Source: Planctomicrobium piriforme
GTDB taxonomy: Bacteria > Planctomycetota > Planctomycetia > Planctomycetales > Planctomycetaceae
Length of the DNA: 64,000 nucleotides
Assembly: GCF_900113665.1 (NCBI RefSeq)
Contig: NZ_FOQD01000016.1
Span: forward strand, 1-64,000
Reading direction: 5' to 3'
A model generated the notes under the pieces. The model ran no database searches. It saw nothing but the letters and a program-made list of their open reading frames with translations, and had not been told where the DNA came from. Shown here one piece after another: positions 42,425 through 51,589 of this stretch. The translations under genes were made by a program, and so were the position numbers. Each line of letters begins with the position of its first letter. Positions within the stretch are counted from its first letter, which is position 1.

Positions 42425-44932
42425 ATGCTGACTGACATTTTCCAGAAACTCCGCGGCGTCACCTTCGCCTTACTGCTCCTTTCGGGTGCCTCGTTCGCCG
42501 CTGAGGGAAAACTGACGATTCTCCCCTCGCAGGTCACGCTCACCGGATCGCAGGCGTCCCAGCAATTGCTACTGCAGCGGGATGAAGGGGGCCTGCTTCG
42601 CCAGCAGGTGACGGAGGGGATCACCTGGACAAGCAGCCAGCCTGAAATCGCCGAAGTCTCGACAGCAGGCATCGTGACGCCGAAATCCAACGGCGTCGCC
42701 ACCCTCACCGCCACTGCTGGCGACCAGATGGCAACGGTTCAAGTGACCATTCAGGCAGCCGACCTGCCCCGGCCCTGGACGTTTCGCAATGACGTGCTGC
42801 CGATCCTCTCGAAAGCGGGCTGCAATATGGGAGCCTGCCACGGCGCATTGGCGGGAAAAGGGGGCTTCCGGCTGTCGCTACGAGGCTACGATCCCCAGAC
42901 CGACTTCTTCAATGTCGTGAAGCAGGATCGGGGACGGCGCGTCGAGTTCTCTGATCCCGGCCGCAGTCTGTTCTTGACCAAACCGTCGGGCGGACTGCCT
43001 CACAAAGGGGGACTGCGGATTCCCACCGACTCGCGCGACTATGCCATCATCGCTGACTGGATTGCCCAGGGGGCTGCCGCGCCGGCCGAGACCGACCCGT
43101 CGGTTAAGAAGATTGAAATCCTGCCGTCGCGCGTCCAGCTCAAGCCGGGCCACAAGCAGCAGATGGTGTTGCTGGCCTACTACTCAGACGACCATGTCGA
43201 AGACGTCTCTCACTGGGTGAAGTGGACCTCGGCGAATGATGCCGTCTGTCAGGTGAACGACAACGGGGTCGTCACCGTTGTCGGGCCAGGCGAAGGGGCC
43301 ATTACCGGTTGGTTCTCTTCGCAGATCGCCGTCGCCCGGGTGACCGTCCCATTTGCCAATGACGTGCCTGCGGACATCTATGCTCAGCTCAAACCTCGTA
43401 ATTTTATTGATGAAGAGGTCAATCGTCAGTTGCAGCGACTCAACTTGCCGCCATCGCCGCTGTGTGACGATGCGACTTTCGTCCGTCGGGCTTACCTGGA
43501 CACCATCGGCCTGCCGCCGACCGACGAAGAAACTCAGGCGTTCCTGGCCGATGTGAGCGCCGACAAGCGTGATAAGCTGATCGACAAGCTGCTGGCCCGC
43601 CCTGAATTCGTAGACTACTGGACCTACAAATGGTCCGACGTGCTGATGCTCAACGGCACGCTGCTGCGGCCGGACGCAATCAAGGCGTACTACAAATGGG
43701 TGCATACGCACGTCGAGAAGAACACTCCCTGGGATGCGATGGTGCGGGAGATTCTGACCGCCACCGGCAGCAGCTTCGACAACGGGGCGACGAACTTCTA
43801 TGCCCTGTTCCAGTCGCCTGAGGATATGACCGAAAATGCCTGTCAGGCGTTTATGGGGCTCTCGCTCGCCTGTGCGAAGTGCCATAACCACCCGCTCGAA
43901 AAATGGACTAACGACCAGTATTACGGGATGGCGAATCTGTTCTCGCGGGTTCGCGCCAAAGGCTGGGGGGGCGACTTGCGGAATGGCGACGGTCAGCGGA
44001 CGTTGTTCGTCGTCGAAACGGGAGAACTCGTGCAGCCGCGGACGGGACAGCCGCAGCCCCCCACGCCGCTCGACGGCAAGCCGATCCCGTTTGATGACCT
44101 CACCGACCGCCGGGTGCATCTCGCGAACTGGATGGTCGCTCCCGAGAATCCGTACTTCGCCAAGTCGATCACGAATCGGGTCTGGGCGAACTTCTTTGGC
44201 GTCGGGCTCGTCGAAAGCATCGACGACATGCGGGTGTCGAACCCGGCCAGCAATGAGGAACTGCTGAATCGCGCGGCCGCCTACGTCGTCGCGGAGAAGT
44301 TCAACCTGAAGAACCTGATGCGCGAGATTCTGCGCTCGCAGACCTATCAGCGTTCGAGCGTCACTGTGCCTGGCAATGAGAAAGATTTGCGGTTCTATTC
44401 GCGCTACTTCCCGCGGCGGCTGAATGCGGAAGTGCTGCACGATTCGGTCGTGCAGGCGACCAGGGTGCCGACGAAGTTCGAGCAGATCGCCTTTCCGGGC
44501 GCTGACTTTCAGAAGACGGACTTCTATCCGGTCGGCACACGGGCGATTCAGTTGTACGACGCGGCGGTTGATTCGTACTTCCTGAAAACATTTGGTCGCA
44601 ACCAGCGGAACATCGTCTGCGAATGCGAACGCTCGAACGAGCCCAGCATGGTGCAGGTGCTGCATCTCTCGAACGGCAGCACGATCAATGACAAGCTGAC
44701 GGACGCCAGCGGCCGCGCAGCGGAACTCTCCGCACAATTGCAAAATGGCATGGCCGCTGAGACGTTGGTCGACGAAGCCTACCTGTCGTGCCTGTCGCGG
44801 TATCCCACATCGCACGAACGCCGCGAGTTCGTCACACAGATCGAACAGGCGGCTGTTCCAGAACGTCGACAGATCGTCGAAGACCTGTTCTGGGCCCTGC
44901 TGTCGAGCCGCGAATTTGTGTTCAATCACTGA
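42425..44932 (+). CDS. DUF1549/DUF1553 protein with N-terminal Big2-type domain
   Basis: An 835-residue exported protein. ATG 42425 has GAGAG upstream and gives a clean signal peptide ending near ASFAAE. An Ig-like/Big2 domain follows (ITWTSSQPEIAEVSTAG), then a CNMGACHGALAGKGGFRLSL cytochrome-like segment, a second Big2-like domain (WTSANDAVCQVNDNGV), DUF1549 (RRAYLDTIGLPPTDEE; CAKCHNHPLEKW) and DUF1553 (NRVWANFFGVGLVES to the end). The same protein group as 29970-32972 but of the Big2-carrying subtype, normally partnered with DUF1501 or an oxidoreductase. Envelope protein, presumably redox-active. Confidence 0.9.
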   Translation: MLTDIFQKLRGVTFALLLLSGASFAAEGKLTILPSQVTLTGSQASQQLLLQRDEGGLLRQQVTEGITWTSSQPEIAEVSTAGIVTPKSNGVATLTATAGDQMATVQVTIQAADLPRPWTFRNDVLPILSKAGCNMGACHGALAGKGGFRLSLRGYDPQTDFFNVVKQDRGRRVEFSDPGRSLFLTKPSGGLPHKGGLRIPTDSRDYAIIADWIAQGAAAPAETDPSVKKIEILPSRVQLKPGHKQQMVLLAYYSDDHVEDVSHWVKWTSANDAVCQVNDNGVVTVVGPGEGAITGWFSSQIAVARVTVPFANDVPADIYAQLKPRNFIDEEVNRQLQRLNLPPSPLCDDATFVRRAYLDTIGLPPTDEETQAFLADVSADKRDKLIDKLLARPEFVDYWTYKWSDVLMLNGTLLRPDAIKAYYKWVHTHVEKNTPWDAMVREILTATGSSFDNGATNFYALFQSPEDMTENACQAFMGLSLACAKCHNHPLEKWTNDQYYGMANLFSRVRAKGWGGDLRNGDGQRTLFVVETGELVQPRTGQPQPPTPLDGKPIPFDDLTDRRVHLANWMVAPENPYFAKSITNRVWANFFGVGLVESIDDMRVSNPASNEELLNRAAAYVVAEKFNLKNLMREILRSQTYQRSSVTVPGNEKDLRFYSRYFPRRLNAEVLHDSVVQATRVPTKFEQIAFPGADFQKTDFYPVGTRAIQLYDAAVDSYFLKTFGRNQRNIVCECERSNEPSMVQVLHLSNGSTINDKLTDASGRAAELSAQLQNGMAAETLVDEAYLSCLSRYPTSHERREFVTQIEQAAVPERRQIVEDLFWALLSSREFVFNH

Positions 44933-44938
44933 GTATGG

Positions 44939-45034
44939 AAATTCGAAGCACGAAAATCGAAACAAATGATTCATCTCGGTGCGACGTTCGCTGATTGAAT
45001 CTGTTTCGGATTTCGAAATTCGTGCTTCGAATTT
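44939..45034. repeat. Inverted intergenic repeat, TTCGGATTTCG family
   Basis: GAAGCACGAAA-type left arm (44939-44964) and TGTTTCGGATTTCG...CGTGCTTCGAATTT right arm (45002-45034) are imperfect reverse complements. It is the same family as the perfect element at 46414-46485. Confidence 0.75.
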
Positions 45035-45076
45035 GTTGAGCTGACGCGATCTTCTCGATCTCCAGATTGCCAAAAC

Positions 45077-46405
45077 ATGACTCTTCATCGCCGCGATTTT
45101 CTGAAGTCGGGACTCGTGCTGGGGGCGGGGGCGTTCGCGGCGCCGTATGTGCTGGGAGCGGATAAGTCCCGGAAGTATCGCACGGCCCTGATTGGCACCG
45201 GCTGGTGGGGAATGAATATCCTCTCCGAAGCGATGCAGGCCGGCCAGTCGAAGGTCGTGGCGCTGTGTGACGTCGACCCGAATCAGCTCGCGGTCGCCGC
45301 GGATGAACTCGGCGGGATGTCGTCCGATACCCCTAATAAGTATGGCGACTTTCGCGAGATGTTCGACAAGGAACAGATCGAGATCGCGATCATCGCCACG
45401 CCTGATCATTGGCATGCGCTGCAGTCGATTGCCGCGCTCAAACACGGGGCGCATGTCTTCATCGAAAAACCGACCGGGCACACCATTCAGGAGAGCCGCT
45501 CGATCGTCAACGCCGCGCACAATGCCGACCGCATCGTGCAGGTGGGGCTGCATCGCCGTATTGGTCCGCACCATGTTTCCGGCATGGAGTTTCTCAAAAC
45601 GCCGGGGAATCTGGGCAAGGTTGGCATGGTGAAAATGTTCGTGCATGGCAGCGGCGGCCACGAAGCTCCCTCCGCCAATGCCGAACCGCCCAGCGGCATG
45701 AACTGGGACATGTACTGCGGGCCGGCGCCGCTGCGGCCCTATAATCGCAAAATTCATCCTGGCGGCTTCCGCAACTTTCTCGATTTCGCCAACGGCCAGC
45801 TCGGAGACTGGGGGGTCCACTGGCTCGACCAGTTGCTGTGGTGGAGTGACGGCCAGTCGCCTCGAAAAATCTATTCCACCGGCGGTCGGCCCATTGCCGG
45901 CGAGCCGATACTCACTGAGAAGGAACAGACCTCAGACGCTCCCGACCATCAAGTCGCGGTGTACGAGTTCGAGAATTTCACCGCCACCTGGGAGCATCAG
46001 CGATTCGGCGGCACAGGGGCCGACCAGCATCCCTTCGGTTGTTACTTCTATGGAGAGAACGGCGTCTTCCACATGGGCTGGCGGGATGGCTGGACCTTCT
46101 ACCCCCGCGACGGCAAGAAGGCGAAGGTGCACCAGGATCCGAAGTTTGACAACATTCCCGACGGCCATAACGTGACGATGCTGTGGCGGAACTTTCTCGA
46201 TGCGATTGAAAGCGGCAAGAAACCGGTCGCTGACGCCGAAATCGGCCACCGCGCCACAACGCTCAGCCTGCTCGGGATGCTGTCATACAAACTTGGCCGC
46301 AGCATTGAATGGGACGGCACGAATGAGCAGATCCCGGGCGACGCCGAAGCCAACAAACTCCTCCGCCGGGATTACCGCGGGGAGTGGGTGTACCCGACTG
46401 TTTAG
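45077..46405 (+). CDS. Gfo/Idh/MocA-family oxidoreductase, Tat-exported
   Basis: A 442-residue protein with twin-arginine signal RRDFLKSGLVLGAGAFAAP. The NAD(P)-binding Rossmann start is ALIGTGWWGMN, followed by VVALCDVDPNQL and IAIIATPDHWHALQSI; EKPTGHTIQESR is the EKP motif of the family. It oxidises or reduces sugars or inositol derivatives in the envelope. Such Tat-exported paralogs are abundant in planctomycetes and commonly follow DUF1549/DUF1553 genes, as here. Convergent with the 100-aa gene. Confidence 0.92.
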   Translation: MTLHRRDFLKSGLVLGAGAFAAPYVLGADKSRKYRTALIGTGWWGMNILSEAMQAGQSKVVALCDVDPNQLAVAADELGGMSSDTPNKYGDFREMFDKEQIEIAIIATPDHWHALQSIAALKHGAHVFIEKPTGHTIQESRSIVNAAHNADRIVQVGLHRRIGPHHVSGMEFLKTPGNLGKVGMVKMFVHGSGGHEAPSANAEPPSGMNWDMYCGPAPLRPYNRKIHPGGFRNFLDFANGQLGDWGVHWLDQLLWWSDGQSPRKIYSTGGRPIAGEPILTEKEQTSDAPDHQVAVYEFENFTATWEHQRFGGTGADQHPFGCYFYGENGVFHMGWRDGWTFYPRDGKKAKVHQDPKFDNIPDGHNVTMLWRNFLDAIESGKKPVADAEIGHRATTLSLLGMLSYKLGRSIEWDGTNEQIPGDAEANKLLRRDYRGEWVYPTV

Positions 46406-46413
46406 CGGGAGAG

Positions 46414-46485
46414 AAATCCGAAGCACGAAATCCGAAACAAATTCAAAACCAAAATGATCCGTTTCGGATTTCGTGCTTCGGATTT
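46414..46485. repeat. Perfect 25-bp inverted repeat between convergent genes
   Basis: 46414-46438 and 46461-46485 are exact reverse complements (GTTTCGGATTTCGTGCTTCG plus ATTT) with a 22-nt spacer. It fills the whole gap between two convergent stops and may act as a bidirectional terminator. Half-copies occur at 44939-45034 and 56783-56816. Confidence 0.9.
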
Positions 46486-46488
46486 TCC

Positions 46489-46791
46489 TCATCCTGCTGC
46501 TTGAGTCTCGACCGGAATTCGTCGGGTCAGTTTGACCTTGAGGGCTCGTTCGCCCCGGGCGTTGTAGAATAAGATCACGTTCTGGTCGGCCGCCCAGATC
46601 GCGCCGAGACGCACGGCTCGCAGTCCTTGCAACGAGAACTCGATGCCGCAGAGTTCCCCCTTCGAGAGCAATGCCCGACGGGTGGTGCGGAACTGGTCCT
46701 TGAGCAGGTTTTCGGATTCGCACAGGACGTCATGCACATAGGCGTGCAGTGCGTCAAAACTGTCGACAGTCGCTTCCCGTTCGAGCATCAC
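46489..46791 (-). CDS. Conserved hypothetical protein, 100 aa
   Basis: A 100-residue soluble protein: MMLEREATVDSFDALHAYVH, then LCESENLLKDQFRTTRRALL and LGAIWAADQNVILFYNARGE. No enzymatic motif or membrane segment. The pattern of an N-terminal helical pair followed by a small beta part resembles short planctomycete proteins of unknown role. Convergent with the oxidoreductase gene, 83 nt apart. Confidence 0.7.
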   Translation of the reverse strand: MMLEREATVDSFDALHAYVHDVLCESENLLKDQFRTTRRALLSKGELCGIEFSLQGLRAVRLGAIWAADQNVILFYNARGERALKVKLTRRIPVETQAAG

Positions 46792-46834
46792 GATCTGCGA
46801 ACCTCCGCTGTTTCAATTTTGCTGAGAACAAAGA

Positions 46835-46863
46835 GAACCGTGGGCTAACGCCCAGCGGCTGAT
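46835..46863. repeat. 29-bp interspersed repeat, copy 1
   Basis: GAACCGTGGGCTAACGCCCA plus GCGGCTGAT; its exact reverse complement occurs at 55285-55313. It contains the internal palindrome TGGGCTAACGCCCA. Confidence 0.85.
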
Positions 46864-46941
46864 TCACTGTTCTTAGATCCGCGCGTACTGACGTCGCAAT
46901 CCGTCACTTGAAATGCACTTCAAGCGGATCAGGCAGCCTGT

Positions 46942-47556
46942 TCAAGGATGCTGCAGCCTCCGAAATTCGGCGCCGCCTCCAAGCCGTTGACCGGGCTCTC
47001 GAATGCCTGCCAGATCTGCCGGACTTCCGCCTGGTCCCATCAATCCGACCGCCGCATACGGGCCAGACGCACCGATCGTCCGGCCGTCCTGCACCAGTAT
47101 CAAAGTCGGCCAGACGCCGGCCGGGGCTGCAGCCGGATTCCAGGCTCGTACGAACTCAGAACGATTGCCCACCGCCACCTCGTACAGGCCTGATTCCACT
47201 CCGGTGAAGGCGAATCCGCCCTCATTGTCAGTGGCCTGAGTCGAAAGTCGTTGCCCGCCAGAGCGCAGCGTCGCCATCGCATGCGAGACGCCGTTTCCCT
47301 TTTCCGTGACATACCTGCCGGTGAGCGTCCCGTTTTGCAGCAGCAGGTCGCAGGCTCGCGGCGGGAGCCCGCGTCGAGAATAGCTCTCCGCCTGTAACAG
47401 CCGCGAGAATGCCAGCACCGGGGCCATTCCCAAGAGCTTCGACAGCGCCGCTCGACGCGACGGCTCAAATTCTGCCGGGCGAACGGCCTCGAAGCGCCGC
47501 CAGTGCGGCAGCATCGCCTGGATTCGCAGCGCGAAGGATGGTCTGGAAGTCGGCAA
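46942..47556 (-). CDS. Carboxypeptidase-regulatory-like (CNA-B type) protein
   Basis: A 204-residue protein. An N-terminal helical, basic segment (RIQAMLPHWRRFEAVRPAEF) is followed by LLLQNGTLTGRYVTEKGNGV and TDNEGGFAFTGVESGLYEVAVG, a typical carboxypeptidase regulatory/CNA-B beta-sandwich used as a structural module. No signal peptide is clear, though LLGMAPVLAFSRLL could be a membrane segment. Position of the start (47556 or 47514) is uncertain. Function unknown. Confidence 0.68.
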   Translation of the reverse strand: MPTSRPSFALRIQAMLPHWRRFEAVRPAEFEPSRRAALSKLLGMAPVLAFSRLLQAESYSRRGLPPRACDLLLQNGTLTGRYVTEKGNGVSHAMATLRSGGQRLSTQATDNEGGFAFTGVESGLYEVAVGNRSEFVRAWNPAAAPAGVWPTLILVQDGRTIGASGPYAAVGLMGPGGSPADLAGIREPGQRLGGGAEFRRLQHP

Positions 47557-48125
47557 GTCGTCAACCGTTGAGGAGGGAGATCAGCGGGGGAAGTCTGGGG
47601 GCGGGCGATCCGCGCGGCGATCTGGGGTGATCCCCCTGTCGGCGAACGGGCGGAATTACCCGTTTTGATCGGCCAGCCGCCGCCCGCGAGTGCTGCAAAC
47701 CCCTCCACCTGCGAGCTTGCGGCGCGGCGCTGGACCGAGCGTCTGGAACAACCGGAACGACCGCGCCGACCGTCATCGCTGTTGCATGTGATCGGCTCGA
47801 CACGCTGCAGCGCACTTCGGGCAGATTTCGCCAGTCGCGGAAGAGAGTATCACCACCTTCGGCGGCTTCTGCCGAACAATGACTGGGCCTGCTGTTCAGA
47901 CCATTCCAGTTCTAACGCTTCGTTCCGAAATGACGGTCAGGAAATGTGGGATTTCCACGGCATCGTCATGCTGCCGGAGTGAAACGTGTCGTAGTGTTGC
48001 AACGTCCCCGGAATGCAACTGAATCGTCTCCGGAAAGCTTTTCAGAATCGCGAACACAACCGCCCGGGAGTGAAGATTCCTTCGCCACGAGCGGATCGCG
48101 GAAAGTTTTGTCAGGGTCCTTAGTC
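47557..48125. other. Non-coding stretch upstream of the Tad operon
   Basis: About 570 nt between divergent genes. No coding frame is convincing: short frames read Arg/Pro/Ser-rich and lack ribosome sites. No Flp pilin gene (small, hydrophobic, Gly-xxxxE motif) is visible here, although one often precedes cpaA. It probably holds the Tad operon promoter; no specific boxes are called. Confidence 0.55.
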
Positions 48126-48752
48126 ATGCTGAATCTGAGCGCCAGTTCCATCGTCCTCATTGTCGCGGTCTCCCTGTTTACGGCGGCCGCGGCCTTTCTG
48201 GACCTGCGGACCAAGCGAATTCCCAACAAGCTCACCCTGCCGATGTTCTTCGCCGGCTGGGTGTATCAGATTATTGTTTCGTTCATGTACGGCTGGGAGC
48301 ATCTGGGCTCGGCCGCGCTGGGCTTCCTGGTCGGCTTTGGCCTGCTGTTTGTCCTGTGGTTCATCGGCGGCGGCGGCGGCGGCGACGTGAAGCTGATGGG
48401 CGCACTCAGCGTCTGGCTCGGTCTGAAAATGACCCTTTCCGTCTTGTTCATCAGCACGCTGCTGGTGCTGCTGGCGACCTGCGGCGTGGTCGTGTGGAAC
48501 ATCACGAAGTTCGGCATGCGTCGGACTCGCGAGAAATACCTGGCCACCGGCAAGACTCCGGTCGGCACGGTGGTGCGATCTGAAACCCGTGACGACAAGC
48601 AGAAGCGCCGCGTCATGGCCTACGCCGGTCCCGTGGCCGTGGCAACCTGGCTGGTGCTGATCTGGAATATTCCTCAGTTCGAACAGCAGTCTCCGTCGGC
48701 CGGTCCGGCGAAGACGGGCGCCGTTCAAACCACCGGCGAGGCGCGGCCATGA
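48126..48752 (+). CDS. cpaA: Prepilin peptidase CpaA/TadV (A24 family)
   Basis: A 208-residue polytopic membrane protein. The two catalytic aspartates of A24 aspartic proteases are visible: FLDLRTKRIPN near residue 26 and GGDVKLMGA near 89. It cleaves the leader of Flp-type pilins and pseudopilins such as TadE. It has the short CpaA form without the N-methylation domain, plus a soluble C-terminal extension. ATG 48126 is the first to give the conserved N-terminus. It overlaps tadE by 4 nt and opens the Tad operon. Confidence 0.9.
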   Translation: MLNLSASSIVLIVAVSLFTAAAAFLDLRTKRIPNKLTLPMFFAGWVYQIIVSFMYGWEHLGSAALGFLVGFGLLFVLWFIGGGGGGDVKLMGALSVWLGLKMTLSVLFISTLLVLLATCGVVVWNITKFGMRRTREKYLATGKTPVGTVVRSETRDDKQKRRVMAYAGPVAVATWLVLIWNIPQFEQQSPSAGPAKTGAVQTTGEARP

Positions 48753-49165
48753 TCCGACAGATCCGAAGTCCGCATCGCACATCCGCCAGACGCGGCGGCA
48801 TGTTGAGCATGGAACTCGTGCTCACGCTGCCGCTGTTACTGATCTTGCTGCTGGGGATCTTCGAGTTTTCGTTTTTGATGTACGCCCGCGGCGACGTGGT
48901 GCAGGCCTCTCGTGCGGGCGCCCGGCTGGCCACGCTCAATGGGGTCTGGCCGGAAGAGGTCGAATCAGAAGTGGCTCGGGCACTCGGAGACCGGTTCAAG
49001 CAAGCATTCAAAGTCGAGACGCAGATGGGAGAATTTTCCGGCGATGAAGTCATTGTGACCGTTCGCGTCCCGATGACCGCCGCCGCTCCGAATCTGCTGT
49101 GGCCCATGGGATACAACATCGTCGGACGCGATCTGATCGCTTCGACGCGAATGGTGAAAGAATAA
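48749..49165 (+). CDS. TadE-like pseudopilin
   Basis: A 138-residue protein with the TadE signature: RRGGMLSMELVLTLPLLLILLLG (class III-type leader then hydrophobic helix with Glu), followed by FSFLMYARGDVVQASRAGARLA. Processed by the prepilin peptidase encoded directly upstream (ATGA overlap). Minor component of the Tad fibre or secretion machine at the membrane. Confidence 0.88.
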   Translation: MIRQIRSPHRTSARRGGMLSMELVLTLPLLLILLLGIFEFSFLMYARGDVVQASRAGARLATLNGVWPEEVESEVARALGDRFKQAFKVETQMGEFSGDEVIVTVRVPMTAAAPNLLWPMGYNIVGRDLIASTRMVKE

Positions 49166-49179
49166 CGAGTATCAAGTTG

Positions 49180-49285
49180 CCGGTCGTCAGTTTTCAGTCA
49201 GAGCCGCGAGGTCAGTCAGAACGCGAACTTTGAATTGGATTTGATTTCAAACTGATCACTGAAAACTGTGAGCTGAGAACTGCTG
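49180..49285. repeat. CAGTTTTCAGTCA-family repeat within the Tad operon
   Basis: GTCAGTTTTCAGTCAGAGCC near 49187-49206 and CACTGAAAACTG near 49258-49269 form a loose inverted pair between tadE and cpaB, the same family as 29850-29965. Non-coding. Confidence 0.65.
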
Positions 49286-49332
49286 GAAATCATTGCGAAG
49301 CGGTTGCTTCGCGCTAACTGGGGAGTTGAGCC

Positions 49333-50271
49333 GTGCGTCGATTGTCGCCTGCATTATTGACGATGGGCATGTTGGGTATCGTCGGACTTCTGGTGGTCGC
49401 TTATGTCGGCAAGAAATTGCTGGCACGCGAAGCACCGGCAGCGGTCGATAACCGCATGACAGTGCCGATGGCCCTGACCGACCTCGAACCGGGTACCCGG
49501 GTGACGGAAGCCCACCTGGCGATGGGCCCGGCCGACCGCTCCAAGATTACCCGCGATACGGTGCTCACCAACCGCGTGCTGATTGGCCGCGTGGTGAAAA
49601 ACAAGATCTCGGCCGCTCAGCCGATCAATACCCAGGATCTGTATCCGCCCGGCAAGAACGCTCCGCTGCAGATCGATCCGGGCATGGTGGCGGTGACGCT
49701 GCAGGCGACCCCGCCGTTCGTGGCAGAAAAAGGCCAGTATGTGAACGTCCACTTCATTCCCTCAGCCGATCCCGACACCGAGCGGACCGGCGGACAGATT
49801 TTGACGCTGTTCCAGGGCGTCAAAGTTCTCGACCTGACCGCCACCGGCGCCATGCGGTCGCAATTGAATGTGGTTCTCGAACTGACTCGCGAACAGGCGA
49901 ACATCATTCTCCTGGCTCGTGACAAAGGGACGTTGAACTACTCGTTCGCACCGAGCGGCCGCGGCAACGGCGGCATCGCCGTGAACGATGAAGACCGCGC
50001 CACCCTGTACGAAATTTTGGGCTACACGCCGCGTCCGCCGGAATCGCCGATTCCTCCGTTCCGCACTGACATCTTCAACGGCACCCGCCGCGGCATGAAC
50101 TCGTTCCGCGACGGCCTGTTCATCGACCAATACAACCAGAACCCGATCTTCAATCAGGGCGGGGGCGCCGCTCCGGCCCGCAATAACGGCGGCAACTCAG
50201 GCGGCGGCCAGCAGCAGGAAACCGGCTCCGGATCTGGCTCCGGCGTACAGTCGAGCCCGCCGTCCGCGTAA
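49333..50271 (+). CDS. cpaB: Flp pilus assembly protein CpaB (RcpC)
   Basis: A 312-residue protein with GTG start and one N-terminal membrane anchor (LLTMGMLGIVGLLVVAYVG). The SAF domain follows (MTVPMALTDLEPGTRVTEAHL), then RcpC-type segments VAVTLQATPPFVAEKGQYVN and LELTREQANIILLARDKGTL. CpaB is a periplasmic component linking the secretin to the inner-membrane platform. The tail is Gly/Gln/Ser-rich and disordered. Confidence 0.9.
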   Translation: MRRLSPALLTMGMLGIVGLLVVAYVGKKLLAREAPAAVDNRMTVPMALTDLEPGTRVTEAHLAMGPADRSKITRDTVLTNRVLIGRVVKNKISAAQPINTQDLYPPGKNAPLQIDPGMVAVTLQATPPFVAEKGQYVNVHFIPSADPDTERTGGQILTLFQGVKVLDLTATGAMRSQLNVVLELTREQANIILLARDKGTLNYSFAPSGRGNGGIAVNDEDRATLYEILGYTPRPPESPIPPFRTDIFNGTRRGMNSFRDGLFIDQYNQNPIFNQGGGAAPARNNGGNSGGGQQQETGSGSGSGVQSSPPSA

Positions 50272-50370
50272 TTCGATATTCGTCTGATCTGTGGGGAGAA
50301 AGTCACGGGCAGTCTGTAAACCACTGGCGTGATTCAGGATTGAAGAAAGTTACTTGAAGGGAAGTCCAGC

Positions 50371-51543
50371 GTGTTTGTCCGCCACGGACAATTTGTTCCA
50401 GCCGCCGCCCGTCGGGGAAGCGTGATGCCTGCCATCGCGATTGCCTTCCTCGTGTGCGGCGCATTGCTGGCGCTGGTGCTCAACCAATACTGGCTCTCCG
50501 GTGCTCAGGAAGAACTTCTCACCGCGACACAGGCAGCCGCTTTAGCCGGAGCCCGAGAACTCGCCTGCGACGACCGGCTCAAAGAAGATTTTGATGCCCG
50601 GCATAACGCCGATCACGTCCGTCAGGTCATTGAAGACCAGAGCTTTGCCAATCAGGTCGCTGGCCCGCTGACCGCCAAACTCGAAGTGCATCTCGCCCGA
50701 GTGACGGTTGATCCCGAGACCGGTCAACAGGAATCGGAAGAAAGCGACGACGATCCGAATGCGGTGCTGGTGATTGGTCACCGTGATCGCTCCACCAGCA
50801 ATCCCGTCGCCCTCGTCGGCTCGGTTTTCACAGGCCGGACTGCGGCCGACGTCACCGTGAACGTCGAAGCCTCAGTTAGCAATGTCATCGATGGCGTCCG
50901 CCCTGTCGGCGCTGGCGACGTGCCCGCGTGGCCGATTGCGATTCTCGAAGCCAGTCCCGATGACCGTATTCCCTCCTGGGTCAATCAGATCGAAATGCAT
51001 CAGGGAACTGATCGCTATCGCTGGGATGCGGAGAAGCACGAAGTCGTCGAAGAACCGGATGGCCTGCCTGAAATGACGTTGACTCCGCAAGGAGAAAACG
51101 TGGCAACGAACGTCTATCTCGTCAACATCGGCACCGGCTTCGATACCGATCAACTCGTGCAGCAAATGCGCGACGGCTGGTCAACTTCCAATCTTGAAGA
51201 TCTCAACGGCGAATTCACGTTCGCCGAAGGCCCTGTCGATCTCGAAGCAGACAGCGATTTTGATAATGACGCCGGCGACGAACTGCAGCGCCAGATTGGT
51301 CAGGCCCGCATTGTCCTTCTCTACTCCAAAGTCCTTCCTGGCCAGGATGGCCTGCCGATGGTGCAAACAACCCGCTTCGTCGCGGCCCGGCTGATGGCCG
51401 TGATGGGCGAAGGCAAGAACCTGCAATTCATCGTGCAACCGGCCGTGGTCGCCACCCGCACCGCGATGCTGGATGAAGAGGCCCTGCAACAAGGCGATTC
51501 GCAGGGCAACCCGTACATCTACAAGATTTCCATTACGCAGTAA
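50371..51543 (+). CDS. TadG-like pilus assembly protein
   Basis: A 390-residue protein with GTG start. An N-terminal RRGSVMPAIAIAFLVCGALLALVL helix is typical of TadG/TadE-like pseudopilins, followed by QAAALAGARELACDDRL. The remainder is a large soluble domain rich in Asp/Glu without recognised motif; no von Willebrand A domain is seen. Lies between cpaB and cpaF in the place where other systems carry the secretin. Role as a Tad fibre-associated protein is inferred from the N-terminus and position. Confidence 0.78.
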   Translation: MFVRHGQFVPAAARRGSVMPAIAIAFLVCGALLALVLNQYWLSGAQEELLTATQAAALAGARELACDDRLKEDFDARHNADHVRQVIEDQSFANQVAGPLTAKLEVHLARVTVDPETGQQESEESDDDPNAVLVIGHRDRSTSNPVALVGSVFTGRTAADVTVNVEASVSNVIDGVRPVGAGDVPAWPIAILEASPDDRIPSWVNQIEMHQGTDRYRWDAEKHEVVEEPDGLPEMTLTPQGENVATNVYLVNIGTGFDTDQLVQQMRDGWSTSNLEDLNGEFTFAEGPVDLEADSDFDNDAGDELQRQIGQARIVLLYSKVLPGQDGLPMVQTTRFVAARLMAVMGEGKNLQFIVQPAVVATRTAMLDEEALQQGDSQGNPYIYKISITQ

Positions 51544-51589
51544 TCACCGGGCGTCCGCCCGATGCGGTCGACAACAGGATCGAAGACTC

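Noticed and set aside
43184..45820. 878-codon minus-strand open frame
   Set aside because: It lies opposite the DUF1549/DUF1553 and oxidoreductase genes, reads as low-complexity Arg/Val/His sequence and has no domain; it is an antisense shadow of high-GC coding DNA.
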